A stretch of 37,047 bases of DNA from Gemella haemolysans (GTDB taxonomy: Bacteria; Bacillota; Bacilli; Staphylococcales; Gemellaceae). How positions within the stretch are numbered: position 1 is the first letter of the stretch; every line of letters starts with the position of its first letter. The notes beneath the pieces are model-generated. The model ran no database searches, was not told the origin of the DNA, and saw only the letters and a list, made by a program, of their open reading frames with translations. Of this stretch, positions 24,781 to 36,000 are shown one piece after another. The position numbers and the translations under genes were made by a program. Where the stretch lies: positions 1 through 37,047 of the forward strand of contig NZ_JAQMFS010000077.1 of the NCBI RefSeq assembly GCF_028308085.1, written 5' to 3'.

Positions 24781-26085
24781 ATGAAGTTGATTACGATTCA
24801 TCCAGGACTATGGAAAAATAAAGTGAAAAAATATGGGTATGAGTCTTCTCAATTATCAAGAAAAAAAATAGCTGATCATTTAGGATGGGACTATTTTTAT
24901 CTGTTAACAGCACCGCAGATTAGGGAAAATTGGAAAGATGGTTATATGAAAATTGGTTTTGAAAGTAGTGAAATAATCAATACATGTAATTATCAATCTG
25001 ATATTGGACATGATGACTTAAGTGTTCTACCAGAGGATATTATTTCAAAGTACCCTAATGGACAAATAACTTTAATTAATGGATTTGTTGCGAGTATTGA
25101 AGAGGATGGGGAAATAATGTATTTTACATCAGGCTTGTATTTAAAGAAAAATAAAAATAATGAACTTGAATGGTATAACAAGGATGGGTCAGTAGCGTTA
25201 AGAGCAAGAAAATATAACCCAAGTAAAGAACCAACTCCAATCCATATTATTTCAGAAGACTATTTGTACTATAAGGATGATATGTGGTTAACTAGCGAAG
25301 ATTTACTTATTAAAGTTCTAATAAATTTGACAGATACAAATGATATTATTATAAGAGATCAACACGAAATTGTTCAACCAAAGTTATGGCGCTTTGTAGA
25401 AAATACTAGTAGAATCTATTATGAATATATACATCATAATGTACTAAGTAGTTTAGTTAGTAACTTACGCAAAAAAACAAAATATCTTGTAGCATCAGAA
25501 ATGTTGACAGAAGTTTTAAAGTCTCAAGGATATAAAGCTAATTTTATGCCTCCTATAGTGGTAGTTAAAGATACACATGTTATTACAAAAAGAAATAATC
25601 CGAGATCTTACTGTTATGTAGGAAACATGTCAGAAAATAAAAGATTGGAAATGGTAGTTAAAGCATTTAGTGCTTTATATAATACCGGAATAGATGTTGA
25701 AGTCACTTTGTACGGAGGAGATGAACGATCAATAAGAGAGAAATTTATAGATATTACGCCGAATATAAAAGTGGCTGGCTATGTAGATGAGGTACCATAT
25801 TGGAAACATGATGGATATATATCAGCTTCAAAAAGAGAATTGTTTGCGAATGCATGTGTAGAGGCGATGAGTTTTGGTTTAATTTGTATTTTATCAAATG
25901 TAGATATAGCTCATCGTTATTATGGACATAAAAATAAAGATATTATTCTTTTCGATGATATTGAAGGATTAATAGATATACTAAAATATCTCTTTTATAG
26001 TGAAAATATTAATACTCAGAATACTTTAGATTTTGTAGAAAAGTATGCTATAGAAAATGTTGTGAAGAGTTTTTTAGAATTATAG
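24781..26085 (+). CDS. GT-B fold glycosyltransferase (GT4-like), probably for surface protein or wall modification
   Basis: A protein of about 434 aa. The C-terminal half has the glycosyl transferases group 1 pattern: NPRSYCYVGNMSENKRLEMVV, VEVTLYGGDE, and the nucleotide-sugar EX7E motif RELFANACVEAMSFG (Glu353 and Glu361). The N-terminal half is an acceptor domain I do not recognise. A TTG at 24775 is in frame, but the RBS AAGGAG (24768-24773) suits the ATG at 24781. It lies directly upstream of two LPXTG proteins, the context of adhesin glycosylation genes, but no gtfA/gtfB pair or accessory SecA2 genes are visible. Acceptor and sugar are unknown. Confidence 0.75.
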   Translation: MKLITIHPGLWKNKVKKYGYESSQLSRKKIADHLGWDYFYLLTAPQIRENWKDGYMKIGFESSEIINTCNYQSDIGHDDLSVLPEDIISKYPNGQITLINGFVASIEEDGEIMYFTSGLYLKKNKNNELEWYNKDGSVALRARKYNPSKEPTPIHIISEDYLYYKDDMWLTSEDLLIKVLINLTDTNDIIIRDQHEIVQPKLWRFVENTSRIYYEYIHHNVLSSLVSNLRKKTKYLVASEMLTEVLKSQGYKANFMPPIVVVKDTHVITKRNNPRSYCYVGNMSENKRLEMVVKAFSALYNTGIDVEVTLYGGDERSIREKFIDITPNIKVAGYVDEVPYWKHDGYISASKRELFANACVEAMSFGLICILSNVDIAHRYYGHKNKDIILFDDIEGLIDILKYLFYSENINTQNTLDFVEKYAIENVVKSFLEL

Positions 26086-26128
26086 AATTATAACAAGTTA
26101 CAAAAATAAATATTAAAATAATTATAAA

Positions 26129-26166
26129 AATACACTATATAAAATTTGTTTTATAGTGTATTTTTT
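26129..26166 (+). terminator. Rho-independent terminator after the glycosyltransferase
   Basis: AATACACTATA pairs with TATAGTGTATT, and the stem runs into six T. Confidence 0.88.
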
Positions 26167-26206
26167 ATTTTCAGTATAAAAAAATGTAAATATTTTATGT
26201 TTATAT

Positions 26207-26236
26207 TTGATTTTGTATATACATTAATGATATAAT
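26207..26236 (+). promoter_or_regulatory. Promoter of the first LPXTG surface protein
   Basis: TTGATT (26207-26212), 18-bp spacer, TATAAT (26231-26236). The leader is about 78 bases. Confidence 0.7.
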
Positions 26237-26320
26237 GTTATAACTTAATAACCATAGATTTTCAATGATAAAAATCTAGATAAATCACAGAAAATAAATT
26301 GATGGAGAGAAAGAAAAATT

Positions 26321-29300
26321 ATGAAAAATAAAGGAGAAAATAATATTCAAAAATTCTCGTTGAGAAAATATAAAGGAATTGGAGCAGCTTCTGTTTTATT
26401 AGGTTTATTTTGTATAGTATCAACACCAGTATTTGCCCAAGATACAACTACAACACGTAAAGAAACAATTGAAACACCCAATGATAATATTAAAATGGAG
26501 ACACTAAGTAATGCTGCAGGCAGTTATACTATGCCGAGAATGCATGTATTTGAGAGGACGGAAGGTGGTGGACGACTGCATGGAGATGAAAATTGGTATG
26601 AGAAAAAGCATAAACAATTCGAAGAAACCGTTAAGGAAGATTTGAAAGAGGTAGAGGATAGAAACGTAAAAAAACAAGGTACCGATACGTTTAAAGATAC
26701 TAGAGTATCATTTGTAACAAAAGAAGGTGAGGTACTAAAAGATGAGGTTGATTTAAATATTAATGAAAATGATAAAAGTATTCCTAGTTCAACTTTAAAT
26801 TATAAAATTCGTGGTCTATTTGGTAAACGTTATGAAGGTAAAATTACAAGTCTAAATAACGAAGTTTTAAACAAGCTAAAAAGAGAAGATGAAGTTATAG
26901 AAAAAGATGGAAATAAATATCATAAAATTGATACAAAATTAGAAAAACATGAAGGTACTTCAAATGAAACTACATTTAATGATATAACTGTTCATGCAAA
27001 TCCTAGAAATCTTCATAATGAAGATGGAAGTATCCGTTATAATAATATTAAAGAAGGTAGCAGAGTATGGCTTGTTTCAGAAATATCTGAAAACCATTAT
27101 GGGAAATATGTCTTGGCAACAAAAACATCGGCTGCTGATGATTCTTGGGTAGTAGAAACTTTCAAAAAAGGAGAAGGGAACGCCAAAGATTTCACAAAAG
27201 AAAATATAAATTCTGAAGATGGAATAAAAGAAGGGGACACAATCTTAGTAGTTGAGAAAAATGAAGTTTCTTTAAAACTAGGAGCAGCATCAACAGCAAC
27301 AGAACAAGAAGCATATACAGCAGGAGCATTTTTCAATGAAAAATCATTATATGAGGGACTGAATGGTTTATTATATAATCAATTAAGAGATCTGAATGAA
27401 GAGAAAGAACGAGATATTGAAAACAAACGTCTTAATCAAAAAGAAGAAACTTGGGAAGAATTATACAAAAAACAATTAATAAATGAGCATCTAGTAGATA
27501 AACAAAATAGACCTATTTATACTGAGTATGAAACATTCCATGGTTATATAAGAACGGATGGTGACTTTAAAGAGTACGGTGATATTGAAAAATATATCTC
27601 AATCTTAAAAGAAAAATTTGGAGAAGGACCGATTAAAACTAATTGGGATAATACTAGGGATAAAATAGAGCCAAAATTTATTGGAAATATTGAAGAATTT
27701 AAAGACACTAGTAATTATGAAGAAGAAAAAGCGAATGTAGAAAGATTCAAAGAATCTCATAAAAACATTCAATATGTAAATGAAGTACCTAGTGATGCAA
27801 ACTTTGTAAAAAATGTATTTGAAGTGAATGTTGATTATAAATTAGGTAATAAAGACGAGGATGAAAATTATCCAAGCGATGAAAATGAGATGGGAGATTC
27901 AAGTAAAAAATATCTTGCATATACAACAGGTTCTAGAGAAGTTAGATATCATAGTGATAACAGTAACTATCAATATGGAATAGGGCAATTATATAAAGAA
28001 TTTACAAAAGATGGCGTTACATATAGAGTAGCTTCACCAACAAAATATGATCAATATGCGTATGTTTCAGGGCCATCAATTACAGAAATTCATTATTACA
28101 ATTTGTATCAACCAACACGTGCTTATCATATTAGTGATAATTTAAAAAAAGTAAAAAATATTTATTCAAAAGAAGAAAAAGAATTAATTGAAAATAAAGG
28201 TAGTGTAAAAGTAAAATATGAATTACTTGATGGCACATCTATTAAGGATGATGCTGATGTAATTAAAGATTCTGTGATAGAGAGTATTGAAACTAAATAT
28301 TATTTGGACAAAGAAGGAAATAAAATAATTGTCTCTGAGGTAAACACATCGAAAATAGTTGATTATGATGCGACAAAATTAAAATTATCAGAAATAACAT
28401 CAACAAGTGGTAAAAAATACAAGTTAGTTGGATTGAAAAATACATCATCTCCAGAAAAAGGAAAAGTTACTCTAGGTACTACTGTGGTTACTTATGTATA
28501 TAAACTTGCTAATGGTGGAAATATTTATGAGAAATACATGCTAGAAGGAACAGAAATAGAATTAGCAGATACGAAACAGTTAACCAAAGAAGCTATGATT
28601 GGAGATGAGTATATATCAAATGCTCCAAAAGCTGGAATAATGATTAAAAAAGATGGAAAAACATATATTTATAAAGGACATAGATCAACGTCAGCATCGG
28701 AAAAAGGTGTAGTCGGTGAAAATGAAAAAATTGTAATTTATGATTTTGCAGAATATTTTAGTGAAAAAGGAGAACCCGAAGTACAGCCAGAGCTACCAGA
28801 AGGCGTCGTAAGTGAAAAAGGGGAACCTGAAGTACAGCCAGAGCTACCAGAAGGCGTCGTAAGTGAAAAAGGGGAACCTGAAGTACAGCCCGAGCTACCA
28901 GAAGGAGTTGTAAGTGAAAAAGGGGAACCAGAGGTATTAGGAAAACCAGAGTTTGTTTATGAAAAAGGTGATTCTACGACAAATGAAATAGATAAACTAA
29001 GCATTACTCGATACATAATTGAAGAAAATGGTTTAGAAATTTTACCGATAGAAAGAGGTAATCATCCACACAAACGAGGGATCATTAATTTTGGAGATAA
29101 AGAATATATTTATGAATATACGAAAGAAGATGATGGCATAATAACGCACTATTATAAAGCGAAGAAGAGAGATGAAATCAGTAAAATATCTGAGATACCA
29201 AAAGTTATAGAAAATAAAAATAATAGTGAGTTATTTATAAAAGAATCGAAAGTTGCGGGTAAACGTGTTGAAAAAATAAAAGGTAAGACTCTTCCAAATA

Positions 29301-29389
29301 CTGGAAGTACCTCAACAGAAACTACAACATTAGGATTATTAGCCTTGATAGGAATAGAAGTAGCTAGAAGAAAACAAAAGACAAAGTAA
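26321..29389 (+). CDS. LPXTG-anchored surface protein with MucBP-like modules and 17-residue repeats
   Basis: The 1022-aa protein is exported and covalently anchored by sortase A. The signal peptide is YSIRK-like (FSLRKYKGIGAASVLLG, about residues 12-28), with cleavage probably after VFA. A long, charged, unrecognised region follows (about 45-600). Two modules around residues 620-800 (VKVKYELLDGTSI, YEKYMLEGTEIE) resemble MucBP-type mucin-binding repeats. Three exact 17-residue repeats SEKGEPEVQPELPEGVV plus a partial fourth lie at residues 814-871. The C-terminus has LPNTG, a hydrophobic stretch and a basic tail RRKQK. A third related module (SITRYIIEENGLEIL) lies after the repeats. It is probably an adhesin or host-interaction protein; the ligand is unknown. 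Confidence 0.85.
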   Translation: MKNKGENNIQKFSLRKYKGIGAASVLLGLFCIVSTPVFAQDTTTTRKETIETPNDNIKMETLSNAAGSYTMPRMHVFERTEGGGRLHGDENWYEKKHKQFEETVKEDLKEVEDRNVKKQGTDTFKDTRVSFVTKEGEVLKDEVDLNINENDKSIPSSTLNYKIRGLFGKRYEGKITSLNNEVLNKLKREDEVIEKDGNKYHKIDTKLEKHEGTSNETTFNDITVHANPRNLHNEDGSIRYNNIKEGSRVWLVSEISENHYGKYVLATKTSAADDSWVVETFKKGEGNAKDFTKENINSEDGIKEGDTILVVEKNEVSLKLGAASTATEQEAYTAGAFFNEKSLYEGLNGLLYNQLRDLNEEKERDIENKRLNQKEETWEELYKKQLINEHLVDKQNRPIYTEYETFHGYIRTDGDFKEYGDIEKYISILKEKFGEGPIKTNWDNTRDKIEPKFIGNIEEFKDTSNYEEEKANVERFKESHKNIQYVNEVPSDANFVKNVFEVNVDYKLGNKDEDENYPSDENEMGDSSKKYLAYTTGSREVRYHSDNSNYQYGIGQLYKEFTKDGVTYRVASPTKYDQYAYVSGPSITEIHYYNLYQPTRAYHISDNLKKVKNIYSKEEKELIENKGSVKVKYELLDGTSIKDDADVIKDSVIESIETKYYLDKEGNKIIVSEVNTSKIVDYDATKLKLSEITSTSGKKYKLVGLKNTSSPEKGKVTLGTTVVTYVYKLANGGNIYEKYMLEGTEIELADTKQLTKEAMIGDEYISNAPKAGIMIKKDGKTYIYKGHRSTSASEKGVVGENEKIVIYDFAEYFSEKGEPEVQPELPEGVVSEKGEPEVQPELPEGVVSEKGEPEVQPELPEGVVSEKGEPEVLGKPEFVYEKGDSTTNEIDKLSITRYIIEENGLEILPIERGNHPHKRGIINFGDKEYIYEYTKEDDGIITHYYKAKKRDEISKISEIPKVIENKNNSELFIKESKVAGKRVEKIKGKTLPNTGSTSTETTTLGLLALIGIEVARRKQKTK
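28760..28933 (+). repeat. 51-bp tandem repeat inside the first LPXTG gene
   Basis: Three units start at 28760, 28811 and 28862, and a partial fourth starts at 28913. The units differ at only a few third-position-like sites. Each encodes SEKGEPEVQPELPEGVV. The number is likely variable between strains through slippage or recombination. Confidence 0.93.
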
Positions 29390-29475
29390 AATTTCTATGA
29401 AAATTAAATAATATAAATAATAATAACGATTATTTCAATTTTTTATCAATATGATTAATGGAAAAATCAAGGAAT

Positions 29476-29509
29476 AAGCTATGCTACATTAAGTAGTGTA
29501 GCTTTTTTT
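29476..29509 (+). terminator. Rho-independent terminator after the first LPXTG gene
   Basis: AAGCTATGCTAC pairs with GTAGTGTAGCTT (two G-U pairs) around ATTAA, with a T-run behind. The following stretch to 29870 is extremely A+T rich, and I see no gene in it. Confidence 0.82.
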
Positions 29510-29874
29510 CATATAAGAAATTTTTATTTAATTTAAATTGATAGATAATATATTATACCATAGAAAATTAGGTATAATGAACGGTAGTTATTTATATTTA
29601 TTTTATTAACAATATTAATCGATAAAAATTCTCAACAATTACATAAAAAATCAAAATTTTAAAAAGTTATATTGAAGAGCTACTTTATATTATTATATAT
29701 TATAATTTATAAAAGTATATATAGTATTGATAAATGTATTATGAATACAGTTTTTGAAAGTTTTAATAAACTTTATAATAATACAGAAAGATGAATTTTA
29801 ATATCAAATTATAATATTTTGAAAAGTTGTTATACAGTTTTATAAAATATTGATAATAAAAATTAAGTTATTAA

Positions 29875-29903
29875 TTGTAAATAAAGTAAATATATAGTAT
29901 AAT
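29875..29903 (+). promoter_or_regulatory. Promoter of the giant Rib-repeat surface protein
   Basis: TTGTAA (29875-29880), 17-bp spacer, TATAAT (29898-29903). The leader to the ATG at 30045 is about 135 bases and happens to be open in the gene's frame. Confidence 0.7.
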
Positions 29904-30044
29904 ATAAGGCAGTATAGGGTGGTTTACTTAAATTACTTTATCCATAAAATGTTTTTTATTTTTATTTTAATTTTTATAGAAAAGTATAATTATATAATTT
30001 CTATAATTTTAGTTTATAACTATAATATTAAAAGGAGGTTTAAC

Positions 30045-33000
30045 ATGTATAGTAAAAACAATAAAAAAATGAATGATCAAAAACAACTTGAAAAAGTTAA
30101 TCAATATGGAATTAAAAAATTCAACGTTGGAACAGCGTCAGTATTAGTGGCAGCTGGATTTGCATTCTTAGGAGGGGGAAACGCTTTAGCTAGCAATGAT
30201 ACTGCGGTAAACAATGCTAATGAACCAGCAACACCAGCGGCGACAGCCACAGCTAAAGAAGAGGCACCTGCACCTACGGTAGCAAAAGCAAACAAAGCGA
30301 ATCTAAGTGCTGCAATCGCACGTGTTCAAAATGCAATTGCAAAAGCAGCTGTAACAGAAAAAACATCTTCAGCAATTGAAGAAGGAAAAGCAGAATTAGC
30401 TAATGCACAAGCTCTAGAAGCTAGCGAAACAGCTACACAAGGTGAAGTTGATAAAGCAACAGTAGCATTAAAAAATAGAGCTTTCGTATTAGAAAGTATG
30501 CCAAAAGCAACAGCTGATAAAAAAGAAGAAAAAGTAAACAAAAACCAAGATTCACGTAACGGTCAAGCTATTCCTGGACAAGGTGAAAGTGGATTTAGAG
30601 CAGTAGATACAACTGCAGCTAACTCAGCAGCAGAAGCAGCTAAATACAAAGCTCAAAGAGATAACGCTTTACCAGAATTACAAGCAAATATTGATAAGAT
30701 TCAAGCTCAAATAGCAAAAGAAGAAGCGCTACCTGCGAATAAAAAAGATCAATTTAAAATTGATGTTTTAAAAGGTATTAAACAAAAAGCAGAAAATGTT
30801 ATTACAACTGCAAATGCAGCGGATGCAACATCAGCTCAAAAAATGAGCCAACAAGCAGAAGCTGTCAAATCTGAACGTGACTTATTAGCTTCCTACTTAT
30901 CTGGAAAAACTGAATTAGGCGCTCCAATAAGTGAAAACCATGTTGCTTATGGTAACAACCCTGAAAATGGTGTCTTTGAAAGCTTAAAAGAAGGTTTTGG
31001 AGATAAAGTAACATTCACTGATGCAGATAAAAAATCTGAAACAATTGCTAAACAATACGAAAGTGGACGTGATATTACTAATAAAGTAAACAATAAACCT
31101 GATGCAAAAGATCCAATCGGTAGTGCAACATATAACTGGCAAGAAAAAACTATTACTAAAGCTGATGCAGAAGCTGGTATGTTAAATGGTTGGAAAATTG
31201 AAAAAGGGGACAAAGTTAATGCGGTTAAACCACTTGATGTAACTAATGTTACAGATAAAGATGGACAACCAAGTACACGTGAAGTGCCAAAATCAAAAAT
31301 CTATTCAAACGATGGAGAATTGAAAAAATACCAAACATCAGGTGAAAATAGTTATGTTAATGGTAGTGGTGCTGTTCCTTCAGTAACTCCAACAATTGAT
31401 GTAATGAGAACAAATGTGTTTGGTGAAGTTAAAAACCGTGATTACTACCTTGAATTAGGAAGTAAAGGTACAACACTTTCGAAAGAATTCGATGTAAACG
31501 GAAATTCTCGTCTAAATGTTAACTTAATTCACAGTGCTGCGTATGGGGGTTCTACAGCTACTTCTGCAGGTGAAAGAGTTAAATTAACAATCGTAGATGC
31601 ATTCACTGGTAAAGAAATTAAACCAGTTGAAGGTAAAAATGGACCATTGACAACAGAACAAGCTGCTTTGGCTGCTAATGGATGGAACCACTTAGACCGT
31701 ATTTATGATATTCCAGCAGAAACTACAAAAATTAAAGTGTTAATTGAAGCTGGAAGTCAAGGAACAAATACTTTAATTAATGATAACAACATTAATATTA
31801 AAGACGGTTACTTAATCGGTGGTATTGGTATCGCAACTGCACCAGCTGCTGAAGTAGTAACAAACGTTCGTTCAGATGGTAAAACAGGTGAATACGGTTA
31901 TACTAAAGATACAATCTACGAAAAAGGTCAAAAAGGTAACTTTGACATCACAATTAAAAACACTGGTGGAATGAATATTGACTACTATGCTGCATCAAAT
32001 GTTGAAGTAACAGTAGAAGTTCCTAAAGGTGTAGTATTAGAAGATAAAATCTACAATGTTAACGGTGGATCAAACTGGTTAGGAAATGTTTGGGCAAATA
32101 CTATCAAATGGGTTCCAAATGATCCAAGTGATAACTCAAAAGGTGGAAAATTAACATATAATGTACCAGCAGGAAATCGTATGGCTGCTGCGGAGAAAAA
32201 CTCTCGTACAACAAGTATTCCATTTACAGCTGCGGATAACTTCGTAGGACCAGCTGACTTTAAAGTAACAGTTAAGAGTGGTTTCGGAGACACAGATGCA
32301 GAAGGAAATAGATTATATTCATATACTGCAAATGGATTAAAACCACCTTATGAAAATGAATTTAACCGTAATGGTTTAGCAGATTCAGATAATCCTGATT
32401 ACAAATATGGTAAGGTAATCTTTATCAATAGTTTACAAACTAACTCAGTTATTACAGTGCCAATTAATACGACTGATGAACAACTTAAAGCAATTGCTTA
32501 TAAGAAAGCCCAAGAAGCAATTAAATCTCCAGAATTCACAAAATTATTAACAGATGTTACTGGTACAGCTACATTAGGTGACAAAAACGGTTCAACTTTT
32601 GTTAATAAAGATGATATCGCAATTACGAAAGTTGCTGAAGATGGACGTGGTGTTGTTAAAGTACCTGTGACTTATACAGTAGATGGTAAAACTTATGAAA
32701 CAACAGTTGACATTGAAGTAAACGTTGTCGAATCTAAGACAAAACCAGTAGTAGTATTTGAAGGTGATGAAATTACACCAGCAAACGTTAAAGAAAAAGT
32801 TGAGCCAAGTGAAATTGATGGCAAAAAAGGTACAGCTAATGAGCCAAAATCAAGTGATATTTTCAAAACTGATGGAAAAGCTGGAGAATCAGGATTAAAA
32901 ATTCCAACAACAGTTACTCACAATGTAGATGGAACTGAAGTTACAGAAGACGTAACAGTACCAGTTACTGTTCTTCCAAGAACACAAGGTGAAGTTGATG

Positions 33001-36000
33001 TACCTAAAGGAGCTACTCCGGATAAAGTTAAAGAAACTCTAAAAAATAAAGCAAATGAGTTAATTAAAACACCTGACTTCCCTGCAAAAGTACCAGAAGG
33101 ATATACAGTTACTGTAGGAGAAATTCCTGAACTTCCTGCTGATATTGCTAATAAAAAAGGTGAACCAGTAGTTGTAAAAGTACCAGTAACATTTACATCT
33201 CCTGATGGAACAACGTATACTTCAGAAATCCCAGTAACAGTAAATGTTAAAGGTTCAGAAGTGAAACCTGTATACGTAGTGGAAGGAAATCAACCAAAAC
33301 CAGCTGATGTTAATGAAGCAATTACACCTGATAAAGGTGGAGACTTAACTCCTGTAACTGAAGCTGACATCAATAAAGACGTTCCTACAGATAAAGTTAA
33401 AGTAGGAGCAACAGATTTAGCAGTTAAAGCAACGGTTAAATACCCAACTGGTGATGAAACAGTTAATGTCCCAGTTAAAGTATTACCAAAAGCAACACCA
33501 ACAGGTGTAACAGTACTTAAAGATACTGATGATAAAGCTTTAACAGATGCAGTAAAAGAAAAAGCGAATGAAGCAGTAAGTAAATTAACAAACTTACCAG
33601 AAGGAATAACTGCATCATTAGATGAAAGAGAAACTTCTTACACATTACCAAAAACAGATTCAAATGGGGACAAAGATACAGTTCCTGTAAAAGTATTATA
33701 TAAAGATGCTAAAGGAAATGTAGTTGGTGAAGATACGATTAAAGTACCAGTTAAAGTAGTAAGCTCAACACCTAAACCAGTAGTAGTATTCGAAGGTGAA
33801 ACACCAAAATTAGACAAAGATTCAGTAACACCAGGAGAAGGTGGAACAGTTGGAGAACCAACAACATTACCAGAAACAGCTGGAAAAGCTGGAGCTGATG
33901 ATGTATCAGTAGATGTACCAGTAACTTACGATAATGGAAAAGTAACTGAAACAGTTAAAGTTCCAGTAACAGTATTACCAAAAGCAACAGCTGATGTAAC
34001 AGTAGCTAAGAATACAACTCCAGACAAATTGAAAGAATTAGCTAAAGATAAAGCTAAAGAAGCAGTTGAAGCAACAGACTTCAAGTCTAAATTACCAAAA
34101 GGTGCAACAGTAACTGTTGGTGATGTAACTGAAGAAGTATTAGCTAAATTAACAGCTGAAAAAGGAACAAACACAGGTACTGTTAACGTACCAGTAACAT
34201 ACACAGTTGATGGAAAAGATTACACAACTACAATCCCTGTAACAGTAAATGTTAAAGGTTCAGATGTTAAACCTGTATATGTTGTAGAAGGTGACAAACC
34301 AACAGCTGAGGATGTAAACAAATCAATCACTCCTGATACAGATGGAACTAAAACACCTGTAACTGATGAAGACATCAACAAAGCTATCCCAACAACTGAA
34401 GGTAAAGTTGGATCTAAGGATGTTAAAGTTACTACAAAAGTAACATATCCTAACAATGTTGAAGAACCAATTACAGTACCTGTAACAGTATTACCAAAAG
34501 TTAAACCAGAAGGTGTAACAGTACCAAAAGATGCTGATAAGACTGAATTAGCAAAAGTTGTTAAAGAAAAAGCAGAAGAAGCAGCTAAAAAACTTAACGG
34601 TCTTCCAGAAGGTGTAACAGTTACAGTAACAAATGTTGAAACAACTCCTGGAACAGATAAAACAGGTGTACAAACACCAGCAACTGTAACAGTTGAATAC
34701 AAAGATAAAGATGGAAATAAAATCACTAAAGTGATTGAAGTACCAGTAAATGTAGTAAGCTCAACACCAAAACCAGTAGTTGTGTTTGAAGGTGAAACAC
34801 CAAAATTAGACAAAGATTCAGTGACACCTGGAGAAGGTGGAACAGTAGGAGACCCTACAAAAGTTCCATCTACAGTAGGAAAAGCAGGGGATAAAGACGT
34901 TGAAGTAGAAGTACCAGTAACTTACGATAATGGTAAATTCAAAGAAAACGTTAAAGTTCCTGTAACAGTATTACCAAAACCAAAAGCTGGAGAAGTTATT
35001 GTACCGAAAGATCTTTCAGAAAAAGAATTAAAAGATAAAGTTGGTAAAGATGCAGAAAATGCAATCAACAACGAAGAATTCAAGAAAAAACTTCCTGAAG
35101 GAGCTAAAGTAAGAGTTGACTTAGATAATGTTAAATTACCGAAAACTTCAACACCAGGAAAAGCTGGAGAAGTGGAAGTACCAGTTATTTACACTGTAAA
35201 TGGTAAAGAGTACAAAACAACTGTAAAAGTACCAGTAACAGTAGTGGAAGGTAAAGAACAACTTGTACCGAAAGGTGATAAACCAGATCCAAAAGATAAC
35301 ATTACTCCAGGAAATTACCCAGAAGGATCAACATTCGAATACGAAACACCAGTAGATACTTCTAAACCAGGTAAAAAAGAAGCTGTTGTAATCGTTAAGG
35401 ATAAAGATGGTAAAGAAATTGTACGAGTTCCTGTAGTAGTTAATGTGGTAGAACCAAAAGTTACACCAATTATTGTTCCAGAAAGAACTAAACTTACTAA
35501 AAAAGATGTAGAAAAACACATCGAAATTCCAGGAGTAACTGGATGGGAAATCGTAGGGGAACCAGAACTTCCTGAAACATTCCCTGCAGGTGTAAGACCA
35601 TCAGCAACAGTTACAGTTAAATTACCAAATGGTAAAACAATGAAAGTACAAGTACCAGTAATTGCAACTCCAACTGTAACACCAATCGTTGTACCTCAAG
35701 GAACAACAATTACACCAGATGATGTTAAGAAACATGTTAATATTCCTAAAGAATCAGGATGGGAAATTATTGAAGTTGGAGAAATCCCAACAACAGAAAC
35801 ACCAGGAGACAAAACAAGTGTTAAAGTTAAGGTGAAATTACCAACTGGAGAAGTAATTGAATTAGAAGTACCAGTAAAAGTTACACCAAAAGAAACTCCA
35901 GCTCCAACACCAACAGTTAAAACTACTCCAATAGTAGTAGAAGTTGGAACACCAATTACAAAAGAAGATGTTAAGAAACACGTTGAGTTACCAAATGGTG

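Noticed and set aside
29919-30044. In-frame 42-codon extension of the giant adhesin, starting at GTG
   Set aside because: There is no RBS at the GTG, while the ATG at 30045 has AAAGGAGG and starts a proper YSIRK signal peptide.
34220-34813. 197-aa minus-strand open frame inside the giant adhesin gene
   Set aside because: It is a mirror of the biased Thr/Val/Pro codons of the repeats, without RBS or promoter. Several similar shadows occur in the same gene.
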